This document shows positions 6,423 to 14,591 of a stretch of DNA of 41,687 nucleotides, piece by piece. Position numbers and translations under genes: made by a program. The first letter of the stretch is position 1. Every line of letters starts with the position of its first letter. This stretch comes from Streptomyces sp. ISL-12 (lineage in GTDB: Bacteria > Actinomycetota > Actinomycetes > Streptomycetales > Streptomycetaceae), in the NCBI RefSeq assembly GCF_018614415.1, contig NZ_JAGGOO010000138.1:1-41687 (forward strand). The letters run 5' to 3'. The notes under the pieces are model-generated. The model was not told where the DNA came from and did not search any database. It was given only the letters and a program-made list of their open reading frames with translations.

Positions 6423-8006
6423 GTGTCATCAGCGACTCCCGCTGCCAACGCCGCCCCCGACACCGTTCTGGTCGTCGACTTCGGCGCGCAGTACGCCCAG
6501 CTCATCGCCCGCCGAGTCCGCGAGGCCCGGGTCTACAGCGAGATCGTGCCGAGCACCATGCCGGTCCAGGACATGCTCGCCAAGAACCCGGCGGCCATCA
6601 TCCTCTCCGGCGGCCCGTCCTCGGTCTACGAGGAGGGCGCCCCCCGCCTCGACCGCGAGATCTTCGAGGCCGGCGTCCCCGTCTTCGGCATGTGCTACGG
6701 CTTCCAGCTGATGGCGCAGTCCCTCGGCGGCACGGTCGACAACAGCGGCGCCCGCGAGTACGGCCGTACCGACCTCGCCGTCTCCCGGCCGTCCTCCACC
6801 CTCTTCGAAGGCACCCCGGCCGAGCAGGCGGTCTGGATGTCGCACGGCGACGCCTGCTCCGCCGCCCCCGAGGGCTTCACCGTCACCGCCTCCACGGACG
6901 TCGTCCCGGTCGCCGCCTTCGAGAACGACGAGAAGAAGCTCTACGGCGTCCAGTACCACCCCGAGGTGATGCACTCCACGCACGGGCAGCAGGTGCTGGA
7001 GCACTTCCTCTACCGGGGCGCGGGCCTGACCCCCGACTGGACCACCGGCAACGTGATCGAGGAGCAGGTCGCCGCGATCCGCGAGCAGGTCGGCGACAAG
7101 CGCGCCATCTGCGGCCTGTCCGGCGGCGTGGACTCCGCGGTCGCCGCGGCCCTGGTCCAGAAGGCCATCGGCTCCCAGCTGACCTGCGTCTACGTCGACC
7201 ACGGCCTGATGCGCAAGGGCGAGACCGAGCAGGTCGAGAAGGACTTCGTCGCCGCGACCGGCGTGCAGCTCAAGGTCGTGGACGCCGAGGAGCGGTTCCT
7301 GACCGCGCTGAAGGGCGTCTCCGACCCCGAGGAGAAGCGGAAGATCATCGGCCGGGAGTTCATCCGGGTCTTCGAGCAGGCCCAGGCCGAGATCATCGCC
7401 GACGAGGGCCCGGCGGTCGAGTTCCTCGTCCAGGGCACCCTGTACCCGGACGTGGTCGAGTCCGGCGGCGGCACCGGCACCGCCAACATCAAGTCGCACC
7501 ACAACGTCGGCGGGCTCCCCGAGGACCTCGAGTTCCAGCTGATCGAACCGCTGCGCAAGCTGTTCAAGGACGAGGTCCGGATGGTCGGCCAGGAACTGGG
7601 CCTGCCGGAGGAGATCGTCCAGCGCCAGCCCTTCCCCGGCCCCGGCCTCGGTATCCGGATCGTCGGCGAGGTCACCAAGGAGCGGCTCGACCTGCTGCGC
7701 GAGGCCGACGCCATCGCCCGCGAGGAGCTGACGGCGGCCGGTCTCGACCGCGAGATCTGGCAGTGCCCGGTGGTCCTGCTCGCCGACGTCCGCTCGGTCG
7801 GCGTCCAGGGCGACGGCCGCACCTACGGCCACCCGATCGTGCTGCGGCCCGTCTCCTCCGAGGACGCGATGACGGCCGACTGGTCCCGGCTGCCGTACGA
7901 CGTGCTGTCCAAGATCTCGACCCGCATCACCAACGAGGTCAAGGACGTCAACCGGGTCGTCCTCGACGTGACGTCGAAGCCCCCGGGCACCATCGAGTGG
8001 GAGTGA
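6423..8006 (+). CDS. guaA: GMP synthase (glutamine-hydrolysing)
   Basis: This 527-residue enzyme aminates XMP to GMP using glutamine and ATP, the last step of guanine nucleotide synthesis. The N-terminal class I glutamine amidotransferase domain (about 1-200) shows ILSGGPSSVYE, the catalytic cysteine in FGMCYGFQL, and histidine and glutamate in VQYHPEVMHS. The ATP pyrophosphatase domain begins near residue 215, with the P-loop-like CGLSGGVDSAVAAAL. The C-terminal dimerisation domain ends in KPPGTIEWE, the invariant family terminus. Length is normal. GTG 6423 is chosen because GGAAGG lies seven bases upstream; the open frame extends 31 codons further without support. The gene diverges from the chorismate mutase leader. 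A short stem at the 3' end may serve as terminator. Confidence 0.97.
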   Translation: MSSATPAANAAPDTVLVVDFGAQYAQLIARRVREARVYSEIVPSTMPVQDMLAKNPAAIILSGGPSSVYEEGAPRLDREIFEAGVPVFGMCYGFQLMAQSLGGTVDNSGAREYGRTDLAVSRPSSTLFEGTPAEQAVWMSHGDACSAAPEGFTVTASTDVVPVAAFENDEKKLYGVQYHPEVMHSTHGQQVLEHFLYRGAGLTPDWTTGNVIEEQVAAIREQVGDKRAICGLSGGVDSAVAAALVQKAIGSQLTCVYVDHGLMRKGETEQVEKDFVAATGVQLKVVDAEERFLTALKGVSDPEEKRKIIGREFIRVFEQAQAEIIADEGPAVEFLVQGTLYPDVVESGGGTGTANIKSHHNVGGLPEDLEFQLIEPLRKLFKDEVRMVGQELGLPEEIVQRQPFPGPGLGIRIVGEVTKERLDLLREADAIAREELTAAGLDREIWQCPVVLLADVRSVGVQGDGRTYGHPIVLRPVSSEDAMTADWSRLPYDVLSKISTRITNEVKDVNRVVLDVTSKPPGTIEWE

Positions 8007-8016
8007 CCGCTGTGAA

Positions 8017-8046
8017 CCCCTATGCGCGCCTGACGGTGCGCAGGGG
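8017..8046. terminator. Weak convergent hairpin after guaA
   Basis: CCCCTATGCGC can pair imperfectly with GTGCGCAGGGG (one bulge, two G-T pairs). It overlaps the last codons of the convergent PPOX gene. It is the only candidate terminator between guaA and that gene. Confidence 0.4.
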
Positions 8047-8493
8047 CTCTCCGGGCTGCCAGACCTGGACGACGAGATACGCGTCGTCCTCCACGTAGGT
8101 CCGCACGACCTCCGTCAGCTCGGTACGGAAGAGGTGGAACGGCTCCGGCGGTTTCACCTCTTCCACGTATCCGGCCTTCACCTCCGCGTCCTCGACCTCG
8201 ATCGCCCGCCCGCCGATCCGCACATCACCGCCGCCCATGCCGGTGCCCTCCCCGGGGTTGGCCTGGAGCGCGAAGCGCGGGTCGCGGCGCAGGTCCAGGG
8301 CCTTGAGCGAGCCCGGCATCATGCCGAGCCACAGCTCACCGGCGAGAAAACGCACCTCCAGACCGCTGGTCCGGGGCGAGCCGTCCTTGCGCAGGGTGGC
8401 GAGGACGTGGTGGGTGAAGGCGCCGAAACGCCGCTCCACGGTCGTGGCGAGATCGGGTTCGGCGGCGGCGAAGAAGGCCCAGTTCGCTGTCAT
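8020..8493 (-). CDS. Pyridoxamine 5'-phosphate oxidase-family (PPOX/FDOR-fold) protein
   Basis: This 157-residue protein has the split-barrel flavin-binding fold. The stretch FGAFTHHVLATLRKDGSPRT and the following strand EVRFLAGELWLGMMPGSLKALDLRRDPRFAL match the PPOX class, including the basic segment that contacts the cofactor phosphate. The C-terminal part, FRTELTEVVRTYVEDDAYLVVQVWQPG, completes the barrel. Such proteins in actinobacteria bind FMN, F420 or haem, or have lost the cofactor, and the sequence alone does not decide which. It stands alone, converging on guaA with a 13-base gap. Its own ATG at 8493 begins MTANWAFFAAAEP. Confidence 0.8.
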   Translation of the reverse strand: MTANWAFFAAAEPDLATTVERRFGAFTHHVLATLRKDGSPRTSGLEVRFLAGELWLGMMPGSLKALDLRRDPRFALQANPGEGTGMGGGDVRIGGRAIEVEDAEVKAGYVEEVKPPEPFHLFRTELTEVVRTYVEDDAYLVVQVWQPGEPLRTVRRA

Positions 8494-8645
8494 GCGCCGA
8501 GTCTCCCGCCCAAACCGGACATCTGCTGTCGGGTATCGGTCGGACGGCGTCGATCAGTCCCGCACATTTACGGAACAGAACTGTCTTCCCCGGCTCACCG
8601 AGGGTAACTTCACGCCCCGTGAATCAACCCAGTGCCGGAGGACAC

Positions 8646-9449
8646 ATGCACGGGACGCCCGGGGCCGCTCCGCCCCCGCCGCGGCCACTCGACAAGCTCC
8701 AGTTCGCGATGCCGCCGATGCACGAGTCCGTCGCCGACGAACGCCGGCACCGCAAGGAGCGGCTGGCGGGCGCGCTGCGGATCTTCGGACGGTACGGCCT
8801 TGAGGACGGTGTCTCCGGGCACATCACCGCCCGCGATCCCGAGTTCACCGACTGCTTCTGGGTCAACCCCTTCGGTCTGCCGTTCCGGCACGTCACGGTG
8901 AGCGACCTGGTCCTGGCCAACGCCGACGGCCAGGTCATCGAGGGCCGCTACCACGTCAACCAGGCCGCCTTCACCGTCCACTCCCGGGTGCACGCCGCCC
9001 GCCCCGACGTCGTCGCCGTCGCCCACTGCCACTCGGTGCACGGCCGCGCGCTCGCCGCCCTCGGCGACCTGCTCGACCCCATCACCCAGGAGAGCTGCGC
9101 CTTCTACGAGGACCACGCCCTCTACGACTCCTACAGCGGCGTCACGGTCGACGCCGAGGAGGGGCGGCGCATCGCCGCGGCGCTCGGCTCCCGCAAGGCG
9201 CTGGTGCTGCGCAACCACGGACTGCTGACGGTCGGCGACTCGGTGGACGCGGCGGCCTGGTGGTTCCTGTCGATGGAACGGTGCTGCCAGGTGCAACTGG
9301 CGGCCAAGGCGGCGGGCCGGCCCGTACTGATCGAACACCGACGCGCGACGGCGACCTGGGAGCAACTCGGCGGGGACCTGGTGGCGTGGATCAACTACCA
9401 GCCGCTGTGGCGCGAGGTCACCCGCGACGAACCGGACCTGCTGGACTGA
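8646..9449 (+). CDS. Class II aldolase/adducin family protein
   Basis: This is a 267-residue cytoplasmic protein of the fuculose-aldolase/ribulose-phosphate epimerase type. The family pattern is clear: RYGLEDGVSGHITARDPE near the N-terminus, then the metal-binding histidine pair in VVAVAHCHSVHGRALAALG near residue 125, and a third histidine in ALVLRNHGLLTVGDSVDAAAWW near residue 195. These three histidines normally hold a divalent metal that polarises the substrate carbonyl. Substrate is unknown; many actinobacterial members are annotated only as aldolase/adducin. The ATG at 8646 is preferred because GGAGG lies four bases upstream; GTG 8619 has no well-placed ribosome-binding site. The stop TGA is the first three bases of a 9-bp tandem array. 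Confidence 0.85.
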   Translation: MHGTPGAAPPPPRPLDKLQFAMPPMHESVADERRHRKERLAGALRIFGRYGLEDGVSGHITARDPEFTDCFWVNPFGLPFRHVTVSDLVLANADGQVIEGRYHVNQAAFTVHSRVHAARPDVVAVAHCHSVHGRALAALGDLLDPITQESCAFYEDHALYDSYSGVTVDAEEGRRIAAALGSRKALVLRNHGLLTVGDSVDAAAWWFLSMERCCQVQLAAKAAGRPVLIEHRRATATWEQLGGDLVAWINYQPLWREVTRDEPDLLD

Positions 9450-9581
9450 CGGGTCCGACGGGTCCGACGGGTCTGACGGGTCGAACGGGTTTGACGGGTT
9501 TGGCGGGTTTGACGGGTCGAACGGGTTTGACGGGTCGAACGAGTTCGATGGGTCTGACAGGTCGAACGGGTGCGACGGCTC
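9447..9581. repeat. 9-bp tandem array, about 15 units, starting at the stop codon
   Basis: Units of the form TGACGGGTC, CGACGGGTC, GAACGGGTT and similar run continuously. The first unit contains the TGA stop of the aldolase gene, and the array nearly fills the 157-base gap to the convergent DUF4429 gene. No hairpin of terminator type is seen in this gap, so the array occupies the place where a terminator would be expected. Confidence 0.9.
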
Positions 9582-9606
9582 CGGCCTGCCCGCAGCGGGC
9601 CGCGTC

Positions 9607-10500
9607 TCAGAACCCCCGGAGCACCACCGCCTTGGCCATCGCGAACTCCTCGTCGGTGAGGACCCCGTCGCGGTGCAACCGCCCCAACTCGCGCAGTCGG
9701 CACAGCAGTACGTCGTGATGGTCGGCCGGCGTCGGCACGGCGCGGGCCGGGCCGGAGCCCTCGTCCCTCAGGGGACCGTCGAGAGCCGCGCGGGCCGACG
9801 GATGCGGCAGCCGGGCGGTGACCGCGGTGGCGACCAGCACGGTGAGCAGATCGCGGCGGGCGTTTCCCCACAGATCCAGGGCGTACGGGTCCTTCTCCGG
9901 CGGCAGCTCGGAGGAGACCGTCTCCCGCGTCACGAAGCGCAGAACACCGTCCTCGTGACCGGAGTTGGGCAGCCACTCGACCCGCACGAGGTCACCCACG
10001 TGGATGAGCCTGGGCCCCGTGGCGCGTTTGACCCGCTCGGAGGTGTCCGCCCAGTCGATCCGTACCTGGGTGCCGTCGAAGGAGACCGTGCCGTCGGAGG
10101 AACGGACCGAGACCGGGACCGGAGGGCCGGGCAGCAGGTACGCCTTGGTGGGCTCCTTGGGAATCCGGTCGAGCAGCAGCGCCCGGCGGATCTCCTCGGC
10201 GACGTACTCGGCGATCCCGGCGCGGTCGGTGTCCACCGTCAGCCGGTAGGGGTCCGCCGGGTCGGGGAGCCGGCCGCCGGTCGCCTGGAGCAGGGGGTCG
10301 GCGCCCTCCCGCAGCCGCAGCCGGAGCCGCCCGCGCTTGCGTTCCGGTTCGAAGACGACGCCCGAGACGGCCTCCAGCGGTACGGCGACCTCCCCGTACG
10401 CCTGCCGGAACAGCGGTACCGAGCGGTGCAGGCCCGGGGTGATCCTGACCGTACTGCCGTCGAAGGCCCAGGCCCCGTCACGCTGGATGATCTCGGCCAT
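9607..10500 (-). CDS. DUF4429 domain protein with C-terminal SHOCT motif
   Basis: This 297-residue protein has two copies of the small beta-rich DUF4429 domain. The first starts at IIQRDGAWAFDGSTVRITPG (about 3-95) and the second at VRSSDGTVSFDGTQVRIDW (about 130-215). Each has a characteristic aromatic-glycine turn followed by a strand ending in basic residues. The C-terminus, LRELGRLHRDGVLTDEEFAM, is a SHOCT short helical domain, frequently found at the ends of actinobacterial proteins and thought to mediate assembly. DUF4429 resembles PH-like folds; function is unknown. The ATG at 10500 has only a weak upstream GAG, so translation may start on a nearly leaderless message. It is divergent from the membrane protein at 10659. 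Confidence 0.82.
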   Translation of the reverse strand: MAEIIQRDGAWAFDGSTVRITPGLHRSVPLFRQAYGEVAVPLEAVSGVVFEPERKRGRLRLRLREGADPLLQATGGRLPDPADPYRLTVDTDRAGIAEYVAEEIRRALLLDRIPKEPTKAYLLPGPPVPVSVRSSDGTVSFDGTQVRIDWADTSERVKRATGPRLIHVGDLVRVEWLPNSGHEDGVLRFVTRETVSSELPPEKDPYALDLWGNARRDLLTVLVATAVTARLPHPSARAALDGPLRDEGSGPARAVPTPADHHDVLLCRLRELGRLHRDGVLTDEEFAMAKAVVLRGF

Positions 10501-10658
10501 AAGGGAATTCTCGCAGCCGGGTCAACCCTGCGGACCGCACGTCACCCGTGCTGAGCAGAGGAGGCCGGGGGCGCCCGGCGCGAACGGGGTGGTGTAGGGC
10601 ACAATTCGCTGTCGTCCCGGGGGAGTTGCGGGTCCGGTCGCAAGGGTGCGGAAGGTGG

Positions 10659-11942
10659 ATGTCGGGCGTGGCGGTGCAGGAGGCGAGACACGGTGGGGCG
10701 GGCGTGCACGGCGGCGGGTGCACGTGCGGGGACTGCCCGCACGGCGCACGTGAGGGCCATCGGCGGGCGGTCGCCGATTTCGCCCTGCGCAGGGACGAGT
10801 TCGCGGCCGGACAGGGGCTGCCGGCCGCGGTGGCCCACTCGGCGTCGGCCTCCCGGCAGTGGGTCTCCGAGGAACTGACCCAGTCCGCCGGACTCGTCGC
10901 CGAACGCGGCCGGGCCGAGGGCGGGGCCTGGCTGGCCGGCCTGTGGCGCCGCACGGCCGGCGCGGCGCTGGCTGCCGTGGTGGTCCTGCTGCTGGTGCAG
11001 GCGCTCACCGCGGTGGGCGGCGGCTGGACGCCCGCCCGGACCGCCGGTCTGGCGGCGGCGCTGGTCGTGGCCGGGGCGCTGACGGCGGCGTCCTGGTTCC
11101 ACCGGGCCCGGGGCGGCGCGCTGGCCCCGGTCATCGGCGAGGACAACCGGCTCTCCACGTCCCGCGCCGTGGCGGTGGCCTGGGTGCTGTTCGTCGCCTA
11201 CGCGGTACTGGTGCTGGTGGGACAACTGGCGCTGGCCTCCGCGCCCGGAGACCGGGACGCCCTCATCTCCGGCCTCGAACTGCGCCGGGGCGCCGGTGTG
11301 GTGACGGTGCTCGCGGTGGTCTGCGGGATCGCCGTCCTGGTACGGCGGGTGGTCGGGCTGCGGGTGCTGGGACAACGGCTCCAGAAGGTACGGGCGGACC
11401 GGCCGCGCGCGGCCGATCTGCTGACGGACGACGCCGGACGCGGGACCTTCGCCGACATCCAGTACGTCGTGATCAACGGGGTCGCCCTGTTGTTCGGGGC
11501 GGTACGGCTGGCCCGCCGGCCGGAGCAGTTGCCGGACCTGCCGTGGGGGCTGGCGGTCGTGGTGCTGGTGTCGGCGGCGACCTACCTGGCCGGCAAGTAC
11601 GCCGAGGGAGGCCGTCCGGTGGTCCTCTCGGTGGTGCGGGCCCGGGAGGCCGGTGCTCTGGACGGGCCCATCCGGACGGGCGACGACATCGAGATCCGGG
11701 GTGCCGGATTCGTACCGCCGGGGGCGCAGAGCGCGGACCGACTGTCCCGGATGGTGGTGCGGATCGGCGCGGTCAATGTCCACGTGCCGCTGGTCCCGGT
11801 CGCCGGCGGCTTCAGCAACCCCACCGACACGCTGCTGACCGTGCCCGTACCGGCGGACGTGGAGCCGGGGCGGGTCGAGGTGCAGGTGGTCACGGCGGCG
11901 GGAGTGGAAACCAACCGGTGCGTGGTCGACGTGACGGAGTGA
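10659..11942 (+). CDS. Multi-pass membrane protein with C-terminal IPT/TIG-like domain
   Basis: This protein of about 427 residues has no family I can name. A soluble N-terminal part contains a His/Cys-rich spot (GVHGGGCTCGDCPHGAREGH near residues 12-31) that could bind a metal. Paired hydrophobic helices follow: AALAAVVVLLLVQALTAV, GLAAALVVAGALTAAS, VAVAWVLFVAYAVLVLVGQLAL, VVTVLAVVCGIAVLV and WGLAVVVLVSAATYLA, so five or six membrane passes. The last 110 residues (from RPVVLSVVRA, with DDIEIRGAGFVPPGA) look like an immunoglobulin-like TIG domain. I chose ATG 10659 because GGAAGG lies just upstream; the frame is open 37 codons earlier without a ribosome-binding site. A 16-bp tandem array follows its stop. 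Confidence 0.75.
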   Translation: MSGVAVQEARHGGAGVHGGGCTCGDCPHGAREGHRRAVADFALRRDEFAAGQGLPAAVAHSASASRQWVSEELTQSAGLVAERGRAEGGAWLAGLWRRTAGAALAAVVVLLLVQALTAVGGGWTPARTAGLAAALVVAGALTAASWFHRARGGALAPVIGEDNRLSTSRAVAVAWVLFVAYAVLVLVGQLALASAPGDRDALISGLELRRGAGVVTVLAVVCGIAVLVRRVVGLRVLGQRLQKVRADRPRAADLLTDDAGRGTFADIQYVVINGVALLFGAVRLARRPEQLPDLPWGLAVVVLVSAATYLAGKYAEGGRPVVLSVVRAREAGALDGPIRTGDDIEIRGAGFVPPGAQSADRLSRMVVRIGAVNVHVPLVPVAGGFSNPTDTLLTVPVPADVEPGRVEVQVVTAAGVETNRCVVDVTE

Positions 11943-11950
11943 GCGCCCGG

Positions 11951-12123
11951 AGCGGTCTCCACGCAAGGTGGTTTTCACGCAGGGTGGTCTCCGTGCAGGG
12001 TGGTGTCCAAGCGAGGCGGTCTCCGGGCGAGGCGGTCTCCGGGCAAGGCGGTCTCCGAGCAAGGCGGTCTCCGAGCAAGGCGGTCTCCGAGCAGGGTGAT
12101 CTTTGAGCAGAGTGGTCTCCCAT
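11951..12123. repeat. 16-bp tandem array, eleven units
   Basis: Eleven units of exactly 16 bp, anchored by GGTCTCC at 11954, 11970 and every 16 bases to 12114, have the consensus GCAAGGCGGTCTCCGA. The middle copies are almost identical and the outer ones are diverged, the usual signature of slippage or unequal recombination. The period is not a multiple of three, so all frames are shuffled and it is not coding. It fills most of the gap between the TIG membrane protein and DoxX. Confidence 0.92.
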
Positions 12124-12245
12124 CGGTCAGAAAACGATCCAGTCGGAAAAATCTTGGCCCGTGAGGATTGAGCGGGTCCTCCGCGTCGTACGTATGGACG
12201 TCGAGGGGGTCTCGGCACGCGGCGGGCGAGAGGCGGCTGGCAGCG

Positions 12246-12770
12246 ATGGCTCACGGCATGCGGACGGACACGTCCCCCGGCGACGGCGCCCTGGACTGGC
12301 GCGAGCGGGCCACCCGGTATGCGCTCCTTCCTCTGCGGGTCTTCCTCGGCATCACCTTCGTCTACGCCGGCATCGACAAACTGACCGACAGCGCCTTCAT
12401 GAAGGACTCGGGCTCCGGTTCCGTCGGCGACATGATGCGGACCGTCCGTGACTCCTCGGCCGTTCCCGCCCTCGTCGACCTCTCCCTGAAGAGCCCGTCC
12501 GGCTTCGGCTACGCCATCGCCTTCGGGGAGCTGGCCGTCGGCATCGGCACCCTGATCGGCCTTCTCGCCCGGCTCGCCGCGTTGGGCGGTGCCCTGATCT
12601 CGCTCAGCCTGTGGCTGACGGTGAGCTGGGCCTCCGACCCGTACTACTACGGCAATGACCTGGCCTACCTCATGGCGTGGATTCCTCTCGTGCTGGCGGG
12701 TGCGCCGGTGCTGTCGCTGGACGCGGGGTTGCGTGCGCGGCGACGACGGCGACGAGGCGCGTACGGGTGA
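12246..12770 (+). CDS. DoxX family membrane protein
   Basis: This 174-residue integral membrane protein has four hydrophobic helices and the DoxX pattern. The first helix, PLRVFLGITFVYAGIDKLTD, carries the family G-x-D-K-L motif. The middle helices, GFGYAIAFGELAVGIGTLIG and LAALGGALISLSLWLTVSWA, have the typical GELAVG signature. A fourth helix, DLAYLMAWIPLVLAGAPVL, follows. DoxX proteins occur in quinone- or thiosulfate-linked oxidoreductases and in thiol-stress complexes, but for stand-alone members the partner is unknown. The start is uncertain: ATG 12246 has GAGAGG 12 bases upstream, and ATG 12258 is also possible. The TGA stop is the first unit of an 8-bp array. Confidence 0.8.
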   Translation: MAHGMRTDTSPGDGALDWRERATRYALLPLRVFLGITFVYAGIDKLTDSAFMKDSGSGSVGDMMRTVRDSSAVPALVDLSLKSPSGFGYAIAFGELAVGIGTLIGLLARLAALGGALISLSLWLTVSWASDPYYYGNDLAYLMAWIPLVLAGAPVLSLDAGLRARRRRRRGAYG

Positions 12771-12799
12771 CCCGGTGTCCCGGTGACCCGGTGACCCGG
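12768..12799. repeat. 8-bp tandem array starting at the DoxX stop codon
   Basis: Four units of TGACCCGG (one with TGTCCCGG) run head to tail. The first TGA is the stop codon of the DoxX gene. A further GC-rich imperfect run continues to about 12850. Confidence 0.8.
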
Positions 12800-12881
12800 G
12801 GGCCTGTGGGTCTGGGGAACGGGTGGAGCGGGGGACGGGGGGAACGGAGCTACGGGGTTTGTGCCGGTCCTCCGCCCGGCC

Positions 12882-13133
12882 TCAGCTCCGGGTGTCCGCG
12901 TGCGGCTCGGCGGTGTCGGGCGGGCGGTGGTCCGGTGGCCGTCGGCGTCGCCGTACCCCGTGGGCCAGCGTGCCCACCGCACCCGCGAGGCAGAGGCCGC
13001 CGATGACGACGGGGATCACCGCGAACCACGGTGTCTCCCACAGCCCGCCCGCGTCGCCGGCGTAGACGACGCCCGCCACGGCCAGGAAGGCCCCGGCCAC
13101 CAGCCGCCCCGGCTGGAACTCATGACGCAGCAC
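12882..13133 (-). CDS. Small membrane protein (83 aa), hypothetical
   Basis: This short protein has two clear hydrophobic helices (VAGAFLAVAGVVYAG near residues 12-26 and WFAVIPVVIGGLCLAGAVGTL near 36-56). A basic Arg-rich, Pro/His-containing tail (RRRRRPPDHRPPD) follows, predicted to be cytoplasmic. The GTG at 13133 has an excellent GGAGG six bases upstream and overlaps the end of the PspC/LiaF-like gene by 14 bases, so the two are translationally coupled. It probably works with that membrane protein in envelope sensing, but no function can be assigned from sequence. Confidence 0.75.
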   Translation of the reverse strand: MLRHEFQPGRLVAGAFLAVAGVVYAGDAGGLWETPWFAVIPVVIGGLCLAGAVGTLAHGVRRRRRPPDHRPPDTAEPHADTRS

Positions 13134-14553
13134 GGCTCACCTCCGCCTGGCCGAGGCCGACCTCCACATCGAGGTCGAGTGTCCCGGCGCCCTTGACCCC
13201 ATCGGTGGGAGTCAGGGTCACCCGCCGGTGCTTGTCCGGTGCCACGTCCACGTCCTTCTGATCGTCGCCCGGCAGTTGGATGTCGCCCAGTCCGACCTCG
13301 ACGTCCAGCCGCACCGTCACGTCCGGCGGCACGATGACCCGTATCCGGCCCAGGCCCGCCTCGACCCGGGTGGTCACCGTCCGGTCCGTGTCCAGGTCCA
13401 GCCGGGACAGGTCCAGGGTGCCGACGCCGGTGCCGACGTCGTACCGCTGCTTCAACTCCGCCGCCGAGGCGGGTGTCCAGTCGGTGCGCACCCACTCGGT
13501 GCCGATGTCCTTGGGCAGGGCGGCCGACGCGGCGAGCAGCCCCGCCGTGACGATCGCCAGGAAGACCGAACCGGCTCCCGTGCGCCCGAGGAAGGCGCTG
13601 ACCGCGATGCCCAGGCCGAAGACGGCCAGCGCGCAGGCCAGGCCGGTCTGCAGGCTGGTGCCCAGCGCCTGCTCGCCCCAGGACGCCCGGGTGCCGAGGG
13701 CGCCGGCGACGAGGGCCAGCAGGAAGACCCAGCCGCCGATCCCGCGGGGACCGCGCGGCCTGGGCGGCCGGGGGCGCGGTTCGCCCGGTCCTGCCCGGTC
13801 GCGGTCATGGTCGTGGCCGTGGTCGCCCAGGCTGATGTTGACGGCCGCCGCTATGTCCCGGGCGCGGGCGTCGCTCGGCCCCCACAGATAACCCGTGCCG
13901 CCGGAATGGGAGCCGTCCTTCACGAGGGGGTCACGCCACCAGGACGGCCAGGTGATGATGACCGGTGGTGCCTTCGCCTCGGGCGGGGCGTCGGCGACGG
14001 CCTGCGCGGCGAGCGGGTCGGGCCCGGGCGTGCCGCGCTGTTGCGACCAGTACCCCGCGCCCGCGAGCAGAAGGGAGAGGACCACGGCGAAGGTGAGCAC
14101 CCCGCTGTTGTGCAGCATGGTCAGGAAGACGCCGCAGCCGACCAGGGCGAAGAGCACGGCTGCCAGCGCCTGGCCGTCGACGCGGCCGGTCAGCAGCTTG
14201 CGCACCTCGTTCTCGTCCTCGTCGTCAGCCGGGACGAACAGCCACGCGAAGCCGTAGAAGAGCAGGCCGAGGCCGCCGGTCGCGGAGAGCACCGCCAGCG
14301 TGATCCGGAAGATCACCGGGTCCATGTCGCACTGCCGGCCGAGTCCCGCGCACACCCCGGCGACCATCTTGTGCCGCCGGTCGCGGCGGAACCGGTGCGG
14401 AGGCCCGGGCACACCCGGCCCGGCCCCGGCATCGGCGCCGGCACCGGGCGTGGCATCCGCGCCGGGCGCGGTGTCCTGTGGCCCGGCGCCCCGTGGCGGG
14501 CGCGGGCCGGTACCGGGTCCCGTACCCGCCGCGGCGCGCTCGTTTTCTGTCAT
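13120..14553 (-). CDS. PspC-domain membrane protein with LiaF-like C-terminal domain
   Basis: This is a 477-residue envelope protein. After a Gly/Ala/Pro-rich cytoplasmic head (about 1-75), a PspC domain starts at RRDRRHKMVAGVCAGLGRQC and includes its amphipathic helix and first membrane segment (GGLGLLFYGFAWLFVPADDE). Several more helices follow, with a histidine/aspartate run (DHGHDHDRDR) in one loop. From about residue 365 there is a beta-repeat domain with YDVGTGVGTLDLSRLDLD, VEAGLGRIRVIVPPDVTVRL and VEVGLGDIQLPG, which is the toast-rack/LiaF C-terminal pattern. LiaF-type proteins restrain LiaS kinases until cell-wall stress, and a PspC-fused kinase diverges immediately upstream. The ATG at 14553 fits a disordered head; the frame is open 72 codons further upstream through the shared promoter region, which is unlikely to be coding. 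Confidence 0.82.
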   Translation of the reverse strand: MTENERAAAGTGPGTGPRPPRGAGPQDTAPGADATPGAGADAGAGPGVPGPPHRFRRDRRHKMVAGVCAGLGRQCDMDPVIFRITLAVLSATGGLGLLFYGFAWLFVPADDEDENEVRKLLTGRVDGQALAAVLFALVGCGVFLTMLHNSGVLTFAVVLSLLLAGAGYWSQQRGTPGPDPLAAQAVADAPPEAKAPPVIITWPSWWRDPLVKDGSHSGGTGYLWGPSDARARDIAAAVNISLGDHGHDHDRDRAGPGEPRPRPPRPRGPRGIGGWVFLLALVAGALGTRASWGEQALGTSLQTGLACALAVFGLGIAVSAFLGRTGAGSVFLAIVTAGLLAASAALPKDIGTEWVRTDWTPASAAELKQRYDVGTGVGTLDLSRLDLDTDRTVTTRVEAGLGRIRVIVPPDVTVRLDVEVGLGDIQLPGDDQKDVDVAPDKHRRVTLTPTDGVKGAGTLDLDVEVGLGQAEVSRAAS

Positions 14554-14591
14554 GCGTCCATGGTGGCGGGCGCGGCGCCGCGGCGGCAGCC

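Noticed and set aside
6429..7832. Long minus-strand frame antisense to guaA
   Set aside because: guaA has all catalytic motifs in the plus frame; the antisense translation is Leu/Gly/Asp-rich shadow sequence.
11951..12123. Array considered as CRISPR
   Set aside because: Units are 16 bp, contiguous, with no spacers, and no cas genes are present; the same holds for the other arrays.
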